Part shown: positions 1 to 6,862 of the stretch, in pieces
How the letters are laid out: every line of letters starts with the position of its first letter
How positions within the stretch are numbered: position 1 is the stretch's first letter
NCBI GenBank assembly: GCA_002422865.1
Contig: DITN01000042.1
Location: 1 to 23,181, forward strand
Length of the DNA stretch: 23,181 nt
From: Bacteroidetes bacterium UBA6183
Lineage (GTDB): Bacteria; Bacteroidota; Bacteroidia; UKL13-3
Reading direction: 5' to 3'
The notes under the pieces: model-generated
The model's database searches: none
Seen by the model: the letters and a program-made list of their open reading frames with translations, nothing else
What the model was told of the DNA's origin: nothing
Made by a program: the position numbers and the translations under genes

Positions 1-790
1 AAAATCTGAAAGCAAATCACAACTACTAGAACAATCATCAATTCGGTTGTTCAAGTGTATATCAAAGATCGTTTTTAAAAATCTGAAAGCAAATCACAAC
101 ACAATCAAGTGATTTCGCTCCATACTTTAAAGTGTATATCAAAGATCGTTTTTAAAAATCTGAAAGCAAATCACAACAGGTGTTGCCCTAAAGTTTCCTG
201 TAAATAAAGTGTATATCAAAGATCGTTTTTAAAAATCTGAAAGCAAATCACAACATATATTGCTTGCCAACTTCAAGGCTCAGGAGTGTATATCAAAGAT
301 CGTTTTTAAAAATCTGAAAGCAAATCACAACTGCTTACGCTGTATATGTTTCTAATCCTACAGTGTATATCAAAGATCGTTTTTAAAAATCTGAAAGCAA
401 ATCACAACTTAATGATATTGTAGAAATAACAGTATCAGAGTGTATATCAAAGATCGTTTTTAAAAATCTGAAAGCAAATCACAACGGAGTTTTCTGTCAT
501 AGTATTACGCCTTTGAGTGTATATCAAAGATCGTTTTTAAAAATCTGAAAGCAAATCACAACTATTAACTGTAGCCGAAGAAAACAAACGTAAGTGTATA
601 TCAAAGATCGTTTTTAAAAATCTGAAAGCAAATCACAACTTGTACAGGTTCGAATCCTGTCCTGACCACAGTGTATATCAAAGATCGTTTTTAAAAATCT
701 GAAAGCAAATCACAACATGAAGTTTATATGGCTGTTCAACAGTCGGAGTGTATATCAAAGATCGTTTTAAAACCTGAAACGAAGCACAGC
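1..790 (-). CRISPR. Type II-C CRISPR array, right end (10 spacers)
   Basis: Full repeats lie at 54-100, 131-177, 208-254, 285-331, 362-408, 439-485, 516-562, 593-639 and 670-716. Each is 47 nt and they look identical. A 23-nt partial repeat fills 1-23 and a degenerate 44-nt copy fills 747-790. All ten spacers are exactly 30 nt. Read on the minus strand the repeat begins GTTGTGATTTGCTTTCAG and ends CTTTGATATACACT. The 47/30 geometry and the GTTGTGATTTGC start are typical of Bacteroidota type II-C arrays. The minus strand is chosen as the crRNA strand because the plus-strand tracrRNA candidates upstream of cas9 carry AAAGCAAATCAC or GCAAATCACAA, complementary to that repeat start. The array continues beyond the left edge. 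The degenerate repeat lies at the crRNA-5' end, so new spacers are probably added at the other end, outside the window. Confidence 0.97.
640..669 (-). other. CRISPR spacer copied from a tRNA 3' end
   Basis: On the plus strand this spacer holds a complete T-arm: stem ACAGG, loop TTCGAAT, stem CCTGT. It is followed by a 7-nt acceptor 3' strand CCTGACC, then A and C. That is the exact layout of a tRNA 3' end. The tRNA isotype cannot be told from 30 nt. The source could be a chromosomal tRNA gene, a phage-encoded tRNA, or an integrated element whose attachment site overlaps a tRNA gene. Confidence 0.8.
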
Positions 791-846
791 GTAATTCATT
801 GATGCCGCTGAAAACATAAACAAACATCAATAAAGCAAATCACAAC
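747..846 (-). repeat. Degenerate terminal repeat plus a 15-nt half repeat
   Basis: Bases 747-768 keep the repeat sequence almost unchanged, whereas 769-790 has diverged and is shorter. After 41 nt of unrelated DNA (791-831), bases 832-846 again match the last 15 nt of the plus-strand repeat exactly (AAAGCAAATCACAAC). ATTGATG (798-804) and CATCAAT (825-831) form a 7-bp inverted repeat directly before that half repeat. The half repeat could be a decayed older repeat or an anti-repeat relic. On the minus strand the block forms the crRNA-5' end of the array, next to the 3' end of cas9. Confidence 0.7.
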
Positions 847-954
847 AGTGCTGTTTCACATTGAAACACAAAACGAATTGTATTTAAAATCATTCTGATT
901 GTTTGAATAATCTACAATATCAAAATGTTATATAAATAACATTGACAGATTAAA

Positions 955-3900
955 TCAAATATTGTCTTTCCACTCAATCATCCCGTCCATTTTTATGGTA
1001 AACTGCTTACCCTCAACAGCAAAATCCAAATAATCTTTAGTATACAAAAGTTTATGCCAAGGTTTACCATTGTTGTATTTAATACTATCAGTTATTCTTT
1101 CAGTAAAACCGTTCTTACCTCTTTTTCCATAAGTGCTTTCTTTGAAAACGCCATTCTCTGGATAATCTTCCATTTGTTGTTTTTCATCTCGAGAATCTAA
1201 ATGATGTAAAAAAGTAACCTGGGCACCCGCAAACTTTAAAACTTTGTAGGTTCTGTAGCTGATACGTTCATTATAATCAGTTATACTTTCTCCATCTTGC
1301 CTTTTTAACTCTTCTATCTTCTCATCATAGAAAACAACTTTCATTCCGGCCCTAATTATCGCGTATGGCTCATACTTTTTACCATTATTATCAATTATGA
1401 CTTGATTGTTTTTATCTTTTCTAAAGATTTGTAAATGCCCATTCTCAAGCATATTGAGACTTTTTAACTGAGCAACTCCGAACAAGTTAATGATTTCGAG
1501 CTCTCTATCTTTCTTGATTTTTCCAGTTTTATCTATGTAGTCATTTTTGTAATAAGCACATACAGTATTCTCTCCATTGGCAGCCCAATAGGTTTGTTTA
1601 TAATCCTTATCAGAAAGATTTGTTTGTTTTTTGATTGGTAAAGGTTCGGATACGCTAGCCCAAACTCGGATGTGTCTAATTTTGTTTCCGTGAGGGTTCC
1701 CATATTTATCAAGTAAATATATTCCTTCTTCATAGGCCTTTTTAAAACTACCTGCTCTCTTAGAATGCTCTTTAATTTGTTTTTTCAATCCCTCATCAAC
1801 AATCTTTTCTATACCATTGAATTCTGAGTTAAAAGGTACTCTCAATACATATTTCACTTGTTCATCTTGAATAAACTTACCGTTTTCATCTTTCAATAAG
1901 TTTCCATTCTCACCTCGCTTAGCCGGTTTTATTGCACCATAAAAGGTTTCTTGGTGAAGTTGTCCACGAATTGAATCACCTGTTGCCCATTTGTTCACTT
2001 TTGTCCCATCTGGCTTATCAATGAAAACTTCCTTTCCCCTCTTTCTAATCTTTCTTTTTGATGGTGTTAGTTCTTGATTATTGGTGATATTGTTTATTAA
2101 AATACCATCATCGATATTCAATATAAACTCTCGTTTAAAACCTTTATATGGCTCAGTGTCTAGAAACTTTGTCCTATTCTCTTGAGACTCAAAATACTTC
2201 TCAAGAATTGCATCGCGTTTAACTGCCAAAGGAATAAGTGTTAGTACAGCTGCATCTTTTGCATGATGCGAATGTTTACTACGGTCTTTCTTCTCATCAG
2301 CAACTTGCAATTGATAAATCTTCCTGAAATCTGAGGTAATAGTTCCTTTTTGAACATCAACTTTATCAAAATATGTTTTTAAATAGTGGAAAGCGTATTT
2401 GGAAATCAATTGTGTGTCTACTTTCTGACTATTTTTAAAGCCGCTTGTTATTTCAGTAATTTTAAATCGGTTTAATTTATTTTGCCAATAATCCAATTCC
2501 ATTTGCCACAAATGTCGTTGGCGTATTGCATCATCTTTCCATGTTTTGTCAGATGCCTTTTTAGCCTTTGTCTTCCAAAAATCGATTTGTTGCTTAATTC
2601 GTTTTACTTTTTCTTCCCATGCCTCCAATCTAGGCTTTATTGCAGTGCATTTACCTATTACTCCTCCAAAGTCATAATCCTTATCATAATTCTGCAACTC
2701 CGCTGGTATTTTATTCTTTTTGACGGTCCTATTATAATCATGATAGCATACGGTAATATTAGCCAATGAATTATCAAAAGATTTGCTCCTAGGTAGTGTA
2801 TGTTCAAAATCAATCACATTATCGTCAAACAAGTCTGTTAACCTTATGAGTTTTCCTGTGTATAAACATTGATACCCCTGCTCCTTCCATAATTGGTACT
2901 TTTCAATAAGCTTTTTACCATAACCGTTCCAACGTATTACATCATCTTTAGCATTCGCTTTTTTCTTTTTCTTATTACCATTTTCATCATCTTCAAATTC
3001 AATTACTGGTGGTAGCGCTTGCTCGTCACCTTGTTCGTAAAACAACCTCAATTTATCAATATCATTGTTACTTTCAGCGCTTGCTTTGATAGTATTATCC
3101 TCTTGCAACAATCGCTTGATAGCCTCCGCAAATTCTTGGTTTTCAGACTCTCGTTGACGCTGCCAAGCTTCTATTGCCCAACGTTTATTGGCATCATTTA
3201 GCTCTCGGGCTACCTCTACAACAACCCTTGTTTCATTATCGATCTGGTTGGTTTCAATCATATAATTCAATAGCTTACGAAGTTCGTGTAATGTTCGCAT
3301 AGCCATTGGATTTTTAAACGACCCAGTTTTGGGGCTTCCTAGTTTTACAATTCCATCCTTGTCCGTTTTTGCTGAAGGATAAATATTGATTTCAGATGGA
3401 TGATAAATTTTTGAAAGTTTTTCATCGTCTAAATGTTCAAAATTATCCTTTAAAAAGTCTTTTAGTGTATCAATCAACTTTGGTAGTTGATAATAACCTG
3501 TTTCTGTTCTGTAGTAATTTTCACCATTTGACTGAATGGTTACCAATCGCTCCAAACTACCTTGGTCTCTGACAATTCCTTGTTTAGCAAAATATGCTTG
3601 GTAACAATCTTTAATACTATTTAATATTCTATCTTTTTCAGCGTCTAAAAAACCAGCCCATTTATTTGACCCAAAATATTCTAAAATAACATTTTGAATA
3701 TCTTTAAAGTCACTATCGTTTAGTTTATAATCTTTATTCTTAAAACCAAACTTTTCGCTAGCCTCTAAATTTTTATGCTTAGAAATTAAGGTATTTACAA
3801 TGTTTAGTATTGACTTTTGTTGGCGGTTTTTATCAATTAGACTTCCTATGCAATCCAATAATAATTGCTCATTCTTTTGCCATAACTCCTTTCCTAAAAC

Positions 3901-5403
3901 ATTCGGAATGTTGGCCAACAATACGGCCTCAGTATAAATCAATCCTTTTTCTAAAAACACATTGATTTTATTGATGGCATTTATACTAAGCATTCCATAA
4001 CCAACAGGACATGCGTTCCATGCTATCACAAACTGCTTTAGTTTTTCAGTATCAAGCTTTAGTTTGCTTTCAGCAAATTCCGAGACATATTCTTGGTCTT
4101 CATAACTAAACAAAACATGCCAAATATCTTCAATGTCGTAAAAGTCTTTCCCTGATTTAGATTTTTGTTCTTTATTTATTTTGATATTCAAAAAGTCATC
4201 ACCAAATATGTCTTTCAATCTTGCAGATACAGGACAAGCTGTTACCGTTGTTTTAGCAGAAAAGTTTAACTGCCAATTTTTGCTTTTATCTTTTTTAACC
4301 AAAAAAGTTATGATCTCGGAAAACGGGAAATATGCTTTTGATTTCCTGAAAAATAACTCGTTATAAATATCTTGTTTTAAATTAAGAGATAATTGATTCC
4401 ATTCGTTGTTTTCTTTGTATTTAATGTTGTTTAGAAATGCCCATGCACGAAACTTCTCAAATGAAGGATGACTGATAGGTGCACGATACTTGTTTGGTTC
4501 TATAGTGCATTTACCAATAAGCCCCTTTTGTGAACGTAATGGTCTTTTGAAGAATATGCTTCCATCATTCTTGTTCTTACCTGTTTCAACTAGCTTTTTA
4601 TAAAGTGAGCTGTCAATATTAAACCCTTGAAAATGGAAGATGTATTTTATTTCATCTTTGTAATTTTCTCTGATGGCATGTTGAGAAATATTTTCTCGAA
4701 TTCGAACTTTTTCATTTTCGAGCAAAGCAAATAACCATCCAATTGTTTTTGCTTCTGAGTGCCTTTCAAATAACTCTGCTATAACTTTATTTTTTTTCTT
4801 TTCAGAGTATTGCAAATCCATTACTTCGTTTTCATCAGTATCTTTTTCTTTAATATCATCTGCCCCTTTTCTACTACTTTTAAACCCTCTGCGCTGAGCT
4901 ATATGATAAAGCGCTCTGCCCAATCTAAAGCGGTTTTCTTCTTTTGTAAAATCAAGTTTCACTTCAGCCAAGTCTTTTCTTAGCTGGTATGGGCTTGAGT
5001 AATCAGGTAGCCCATCTCTGTTAAAATCTAATTTAATCCAAGCATCAAAGGCTAAATTCCATGTAGGATATAGACGTCCACCGTTATTGTTTTTTCTGGC
5101 TTCCTGCTTATCAAAGTGTCTCCACTTATTTAAATCGTCAATATTCAGCGGGCAATATCCCTCTATTATTAAATGCTCTAAGGTAGCCCACAATCTATAT
5201 TTTCGAGATTGATAAAGTCGTCTTGTCGATCGTTTTTTTGTCCGCTCTGCCGCATATGAATACTCCCCGGTTTTACCAATACCAACTCCTTTGTTAAATG
5301 TCAGTACACCATATTTTTCCATTTGATTCCCTATTAAATCAGGATTTCTTAAAGCCCATCCAATAGAGTTTGTACCTAAGTCAAGTCCAAAAATTTTATT
5401 CAT
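955..5403 (-). CDS. cas9: CRISPR-associated endonuclease Cas9, type II-C
   Basis: RNA-guided double-strand DNA nuclease, 1482 aa, at the large end for type II-C. RuvC-I is at the N-terminus (GLDLGTNSIGWAL, D8). An Arg-rich bridge helix spans about 51-75. RuvC-II has E730 in VVVEVARELND. The HNH domain has H868 in DFEHTLPRS and N891 in HDYNR. RuvC-III carries HHAKDA with H1046 and D1050. All nuclease residues are therefore present. The residue just before the HNH histidine is Glu (E867), where SpCas9 has Asp. The chosen start is ATG at 5403, because the conserved FGLDLGTNS motif follows at once; a start at 5445 would add 14 unrelated residues and run into tracrRNA candidate 1. No cas1 or cas2 lies between cas9 and the array, where type II-C loci usually carry them. 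Two tracrRNA candidates lie upstream on the opposite strand. Confidence 0.97.
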   Translation of the reverse strand: MNKIFGLDLGTNSIGWALRNPDLIGNQMEKYGVLTFNKGVGIGKTGEYSYAAERTKKRSTRRLYQSRKYRLWATLEHLIIEGYCPLNIDDLNKWRHFDKQEARKNNNGGRLYPTWNLAFDAWIKLDFNRDGLPDYSSPYQLRKDLAEVKLDFTKEENRFRLGRALYHIAQRRGFKSSRKGADDIKEKDTDENEVMDLQYSEKKKNKVIAELFERHSEAKTIGWLFALLENEKVRIRENISQHAIRENYKDEIKYIFHFQGFNIDSSLYKKLVETGKNKNDGSIFFKRPLRSQKGLIGKCTIEPNKYRAPISHPSFEKFRAWAFLNNIKYKENNEWNQLSLNLKQDIYNELFFRKSKAYFPFSEIITFLVKKDKSKNWQLNFSAKTTVTACPVSARLKDIFGDDFLNIKINKEQKSKSGKDFYDIEDIWHVLFSYEDQEYVSEFAESKLKLDTEKLKQFVIAWNACPVGYGMLSINAINKINVFLEKGLIYTEAVLLANIPNVLGKELWQKNEQLLLDCIGSLIDKNRQQKSILNIVNTLISKHKNLEASEKFGFKNKDYKLNDSDFKDIQNVILEYFGSNKWAGFLDAEKDRILNSIKDCYQAYFAKQGIVRDQGSLERLVTIQSNGENYYRTETGYYQLPKLIDTLKDFLKDNFEHLDDEKLSKIYHPSEINIYPSAKTDKDGIVKLGSPKTGSFKNPMAMRTLHELRKLLNYMIETNQIDNETRVVVEVARELNDANKRWAIEAWQRQRESENQEFAEAIKRLLQEDNTIKASAESNNDIDKLRLFYEQGDEQALPPVIEFEDDENGNKKKKKANAKDDVIRWNGYGKKLIEKYQLWKEQGYQCLYTGKLIRLTDLFDDNVIDFEHTLPRSKSFDNSLANITVCYHDYNRTVKKNKIPAELQNYDKDYDFGGVIGKCTAIKPRLEAWEEKVKRIKQQIDFWKTKAKKASDKTWKDDAIRQRHLWQMELDYWQNKLNRFKITEITSGFKNSQKVDTQLISKYAFHYLKTYFDKVDVQKGTITSDFRKIYQLQVADEKKDRSKHSHHAKDAAVLTLIPLAVKRDAILEKYFESQENRTKFLDTEPYKGFKREFILNIDDGILINNITNNQELTPSKRKIRKRGKEVFIDKPDGTKVNKWATGDSIRGQLHQETFYGAIKPAKRGENGNLLKDENGKFIQDEQVKYVLRVPFNSEFNGIEKIVDEGLKKQIKEHSKRAGSFKKAYEEGIYLLDKYGNPHGNKIRHIRVWASVSEPLPIKKQTNLSDKDYKQTYWAANGENTVCAYYKNDYIDKTGKIKKDRELEIINLFGVAQLKSLNMLENGHLQIFRKDKNNQVIIDNNGKKYEPYAIIRAGMKVVFYDEKIEELKRQDGESITDYNERISYRTYKVLKFAGAQVTFLHHLDSRDEKQQMEDYPENGVFKESTYGKRGKNGFTERITDSIKYNNGKPWHKLLYTKDYLDFAVEGKQFTIKMDGMIEWKDNI

Positions 5404-5410
5404 AATATTG

Positions 5411-5502
5411 TTTTTAATGGTTTTTTGTTTAATATCGTATTGCAAATCACAATAAGGCTATAAGCCGAAGATTTCTTGGCCCTGCTTTGGTGGGGCTTTT
5501 TT
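5411..5502 (+). ncRNA. tracrRNA candidate 1 with intrinsic terminator
   Basis: The 5' end is uncertain. GCAAATCACAAT (5442-5453) can pair with the first 12 nt of the crRNA repeat, one pair being G-U. It runs into AATAAGG and a nexus-like hairpin GGCT-ATA-AGCC (5456-5466), then GAAGATTTCTT. A 7-bp stem (5479-5485 with 5490-5496, loop TTTG) followed by six T (5497-5502) is a strong plus-strand terminator. The order anti-repeat, ACAATAAGG, short hairpin, terminator resembles known type II-C tracrRNAs such as that of Neisseria. Nothing on the plus strand upstream needs a terminator except an RNA that starts here, because cas9 runs the other way. Pairing upstream of 5442 is poor and no clear promoter was found. 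Confidence 0.6.
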
Positions 5503-5573
5503 ATAGCAAGAAGTATCTAGATTAGCGTGTTAGGTTTGTTTTTAATGTTGATTAGGGTATTTTAGTTATACAA

Positions 5574-5602
5574 TTGACAAAAATTATTCTTGTCACTACA
5601 TA
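5574..5602 (+). promoter_or_regulatory. Putative promoter of tracrRNA candidate 2
   Basis: TTGACA (5574-5579) is followed after 17 nt by TACATA (5597-5602). This would place the transcript start near 5609, just upstream of the anti-repeat at 5622. It fits a classical -35/-10 spacing better than the Bacteroidota TAnnTTTG type, so strength in this host is uncertain. Confidence 0.4.
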
Positions 5603-5608
5603 AATAAC

Positions 5609-5707
5609 AAATATTTTTATTCAAAGCAAATCACTACAAGGATTTTTTCCCGAGTACTCGGGATGAAAACATTTAAGGCGGCCCTGTGCAATTGGGGTCG
5701 TTTTTTT
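5609..5707 (+). ncRNA. tracrRNA candidate 2 with intrinsic terminator
   Basis: CAAAGCAAATCACTAC (5622-5637) pairs with 14 of the first 15 nt of the crRNA repeat, with a single mismatch. It is followed by AAGGATTTTTTCC, a perfect 16-nt palindrome around CCCGAG-TA-CTCGGG (5648-5663), and ATGAAAACATTTAAGG. A stem CGGCCC / GGGGTCG (5679-5684 with 5695-5700) and seven T (5701-5707) form the terminator. The predicted length of about 95-100 nt suits a tracrRNA. The anti-repeat is longer than in candidate 1, so this is the more likely partner of the array. The 5' end is inferred from the promoter. Confidence 0.7.
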
Positions 5708-5780
5708 ATGCCCTATAAAATTGCTTTTTAGTTAAAACCATACTAATTAATATGTTAGTGCAACCATACCAATAAGCTTA

Positions 5781-5815
5781 AAACAAAAAACCTCCGATTG
5801 ATGATCAACCGGAGG
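5781..5815 (-). terminator. Rho-independent terminator of the oxygenase gene
   Basis: CCTCCG (5791-5796) pairs with CGGAGG (5810-5815), and TTGAT (5798-5802) pairs with ATCAA (5804-5808) across one A/C mismatch and a one-base loop. On the minus strand the stem is followed by TTTTTTGTTTT (5790-5780). It lies 22 bp beyond the oxygenase stop codon. Confidence 0.85.
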
Positions 5816-5837
5816 TGTATTTTTACATGTATTGAAT

Positions 5838-6791
5838 TTATTTCTTCAACCCTATTTCTCTTAAACGTTCATCCAAATACTCACCTGCAGTGATGGGTGT
5901 GTATTGCAATCTATTTTCGGTGGTTACACAGTTTGTTAAACAATCTAGCTTCATACTACTTTTTGGATGCAAGAAAAACGGAATGCTGTAGCGTGAGGTT
6001 CCCCATTTTTCGCGTGGTGGATTAACTACACGGTGCGTTGTTGATTTTAATTTATTATTGGTTAAACGTTGCAACATGTCGCCAACATTTACCACCAACT
6101 GATCTGGCAAAGCAGTAATGGCCACCCATTGGTTTTGTTTGTTTAATACCTCTAAACCTTCGGCAGATGCACCCATTAACAAAGTAATTAGGTTAATATC
6201 TTCATGCTCGGCTGCACGCACAGCACTTTTAGGTTCGTTGGTTATAGGCGGGTAATGTATGGCACGTAAAATACTGTTGCCATTGTGTATTTTATCATCA
6301 AAATAAAATTCATCTAAACCTAAATACAAAGCAATGGCACGTAACATGTGTTTACCTGTTTCTTCCAAGCGTTTGTAGGCTTCTTTACCTAAAATATTAA
6401 ACTGAGGTAATTCATTAACACCTACATTATCGGGGTATTCGGCTTTAATGGCATCGCCATCTTCAACCCATTGCCCAAATTGCCAAAACTCTTTTAAATC
6501 GCCTTCTGTTCTGCCTTTGGCATGTTCTTTACCAAAGCTTGTATATCCACGCTGACCGGCCAATCCAGGTATTTCATATGCTTCTTTCTGCTCTGTACTT
6601 AAAGCGTAAAACTGTTTTACTTGTTCGTATAAATTATTGCTTAACTCATCACTTAAAAAATGGCCACGAACGGCAACAAATCCAATGTCTTCGTATGCTT
6701 TACCCAATTGTTGCACAAACGCCTCTTTTTGTTGGGCATCGCCATTAATAAAGTCGGCTAAGTTTACCGATGGAATTCCTGCGTTACTCAT
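5838..6791 (-). CDS. 2-oxoglutarate/Fe(II)-dependent oxygenase, isopenicillin N synthase family
   Basis: Cytosolic non-heme iron oxygenase of 317 aa. Known family members use O2, and usually 2-oxoglutarate, to oxidise a small molecule; the substrate here is unknown. The N-terminal part has the family opening IPSVNLADF and the DIGFVAVRGH strand. The iron facial triad is H196-x-D198 (EHEDINL) and H253 (TTHRVVNPP). R267 and S269 (RYSIPFF) form the RxS motif that binds the 2-oxoglutarate carboxylate. Start: ATG at 6791 puts the family's usual N-terminus within a few residues. A longer frame from 6857 would add 22 residues without family similarity. The gene follows tamB on the same strand after 71 bp and has its own terminator, so it may be co-transcribed with tamB. 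It is not part of a visible antibiotic cluster. Confidence 0.9.
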   Translation of the reverse strand: MSNAGIPSVNLADFINGDAQQKEAFVQQLGKAYEDIGFVAVRGHFLSDELSNNLYEQVKQFYALSTEQKEAYEIPGLAGQRGYTSFGKEHAKGRTEGDLKEFWQFGQWVEDGDAIKAEYPDNVGVNELPQFNILGKEAYKRLEETGKHMLRAIALYLGLDEFYFDDKIHNGNSILRAIHYPPITNEPKSAVRAAEHEDINLITLLMGASAEGLEVLNKQNQWVAITALPDQLVVNVGDMLQRLTNNKLKSTTHRVVNPPREKWGTSRYSIPFFLHPKSSMKLDCLTNCVTTENRLQYTPITAGEYLDERLREIGLKK

Positions 6792-6862
6792 ATAATTATT
6801 GATTTTATTTAACAGATTTAAGGCTAATAAAGCTACAAGTTTACTAAAATTAGCCAATAATT

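Noticed and set aside
640..669. A tRNA gene within the array
   Set aside because: Only the T-arm and acceptor 3' strand are present. The piece is exactly 30 nt and framed by repeats, so it is a spacer and not a gene.
2482..2769. Plus-strand frames inside cas9, and similar frames opposite tamB, czcA and the ATPase gene
   Set aside because: They are antisense or out of frame to strongly supported genes and show no protein features of their own.
5404..5445. Longer Cas9 start giving 14 extra residues
   Set aside because: The extra residues are Lys/Ile/Asn-rich without similarity to Cas9 N-termini and overlap the anti-repeat of tracrRNA candidate 1. The conserved RuvC-I motif fits the ATG at 5403.
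5838..6791. A beta-lactam biosynthesis gene (true isopenicillin N synthase)
   Set aside because: The iron and 2-oxoglutarate binding residues are common to the whole family. The RxS motif and the neighbours give no sign of a beta-lactam cluster.
6792..6857. Longer start of the 2-oxoglutarate oxygenase with a hydrophobic N-terminus
   Set aside because: It looks like a signal anchor, but this is a cytosolic enzyme family whose members start close to the IPSVNLADF-type strand. The ATG at 6791 fits.
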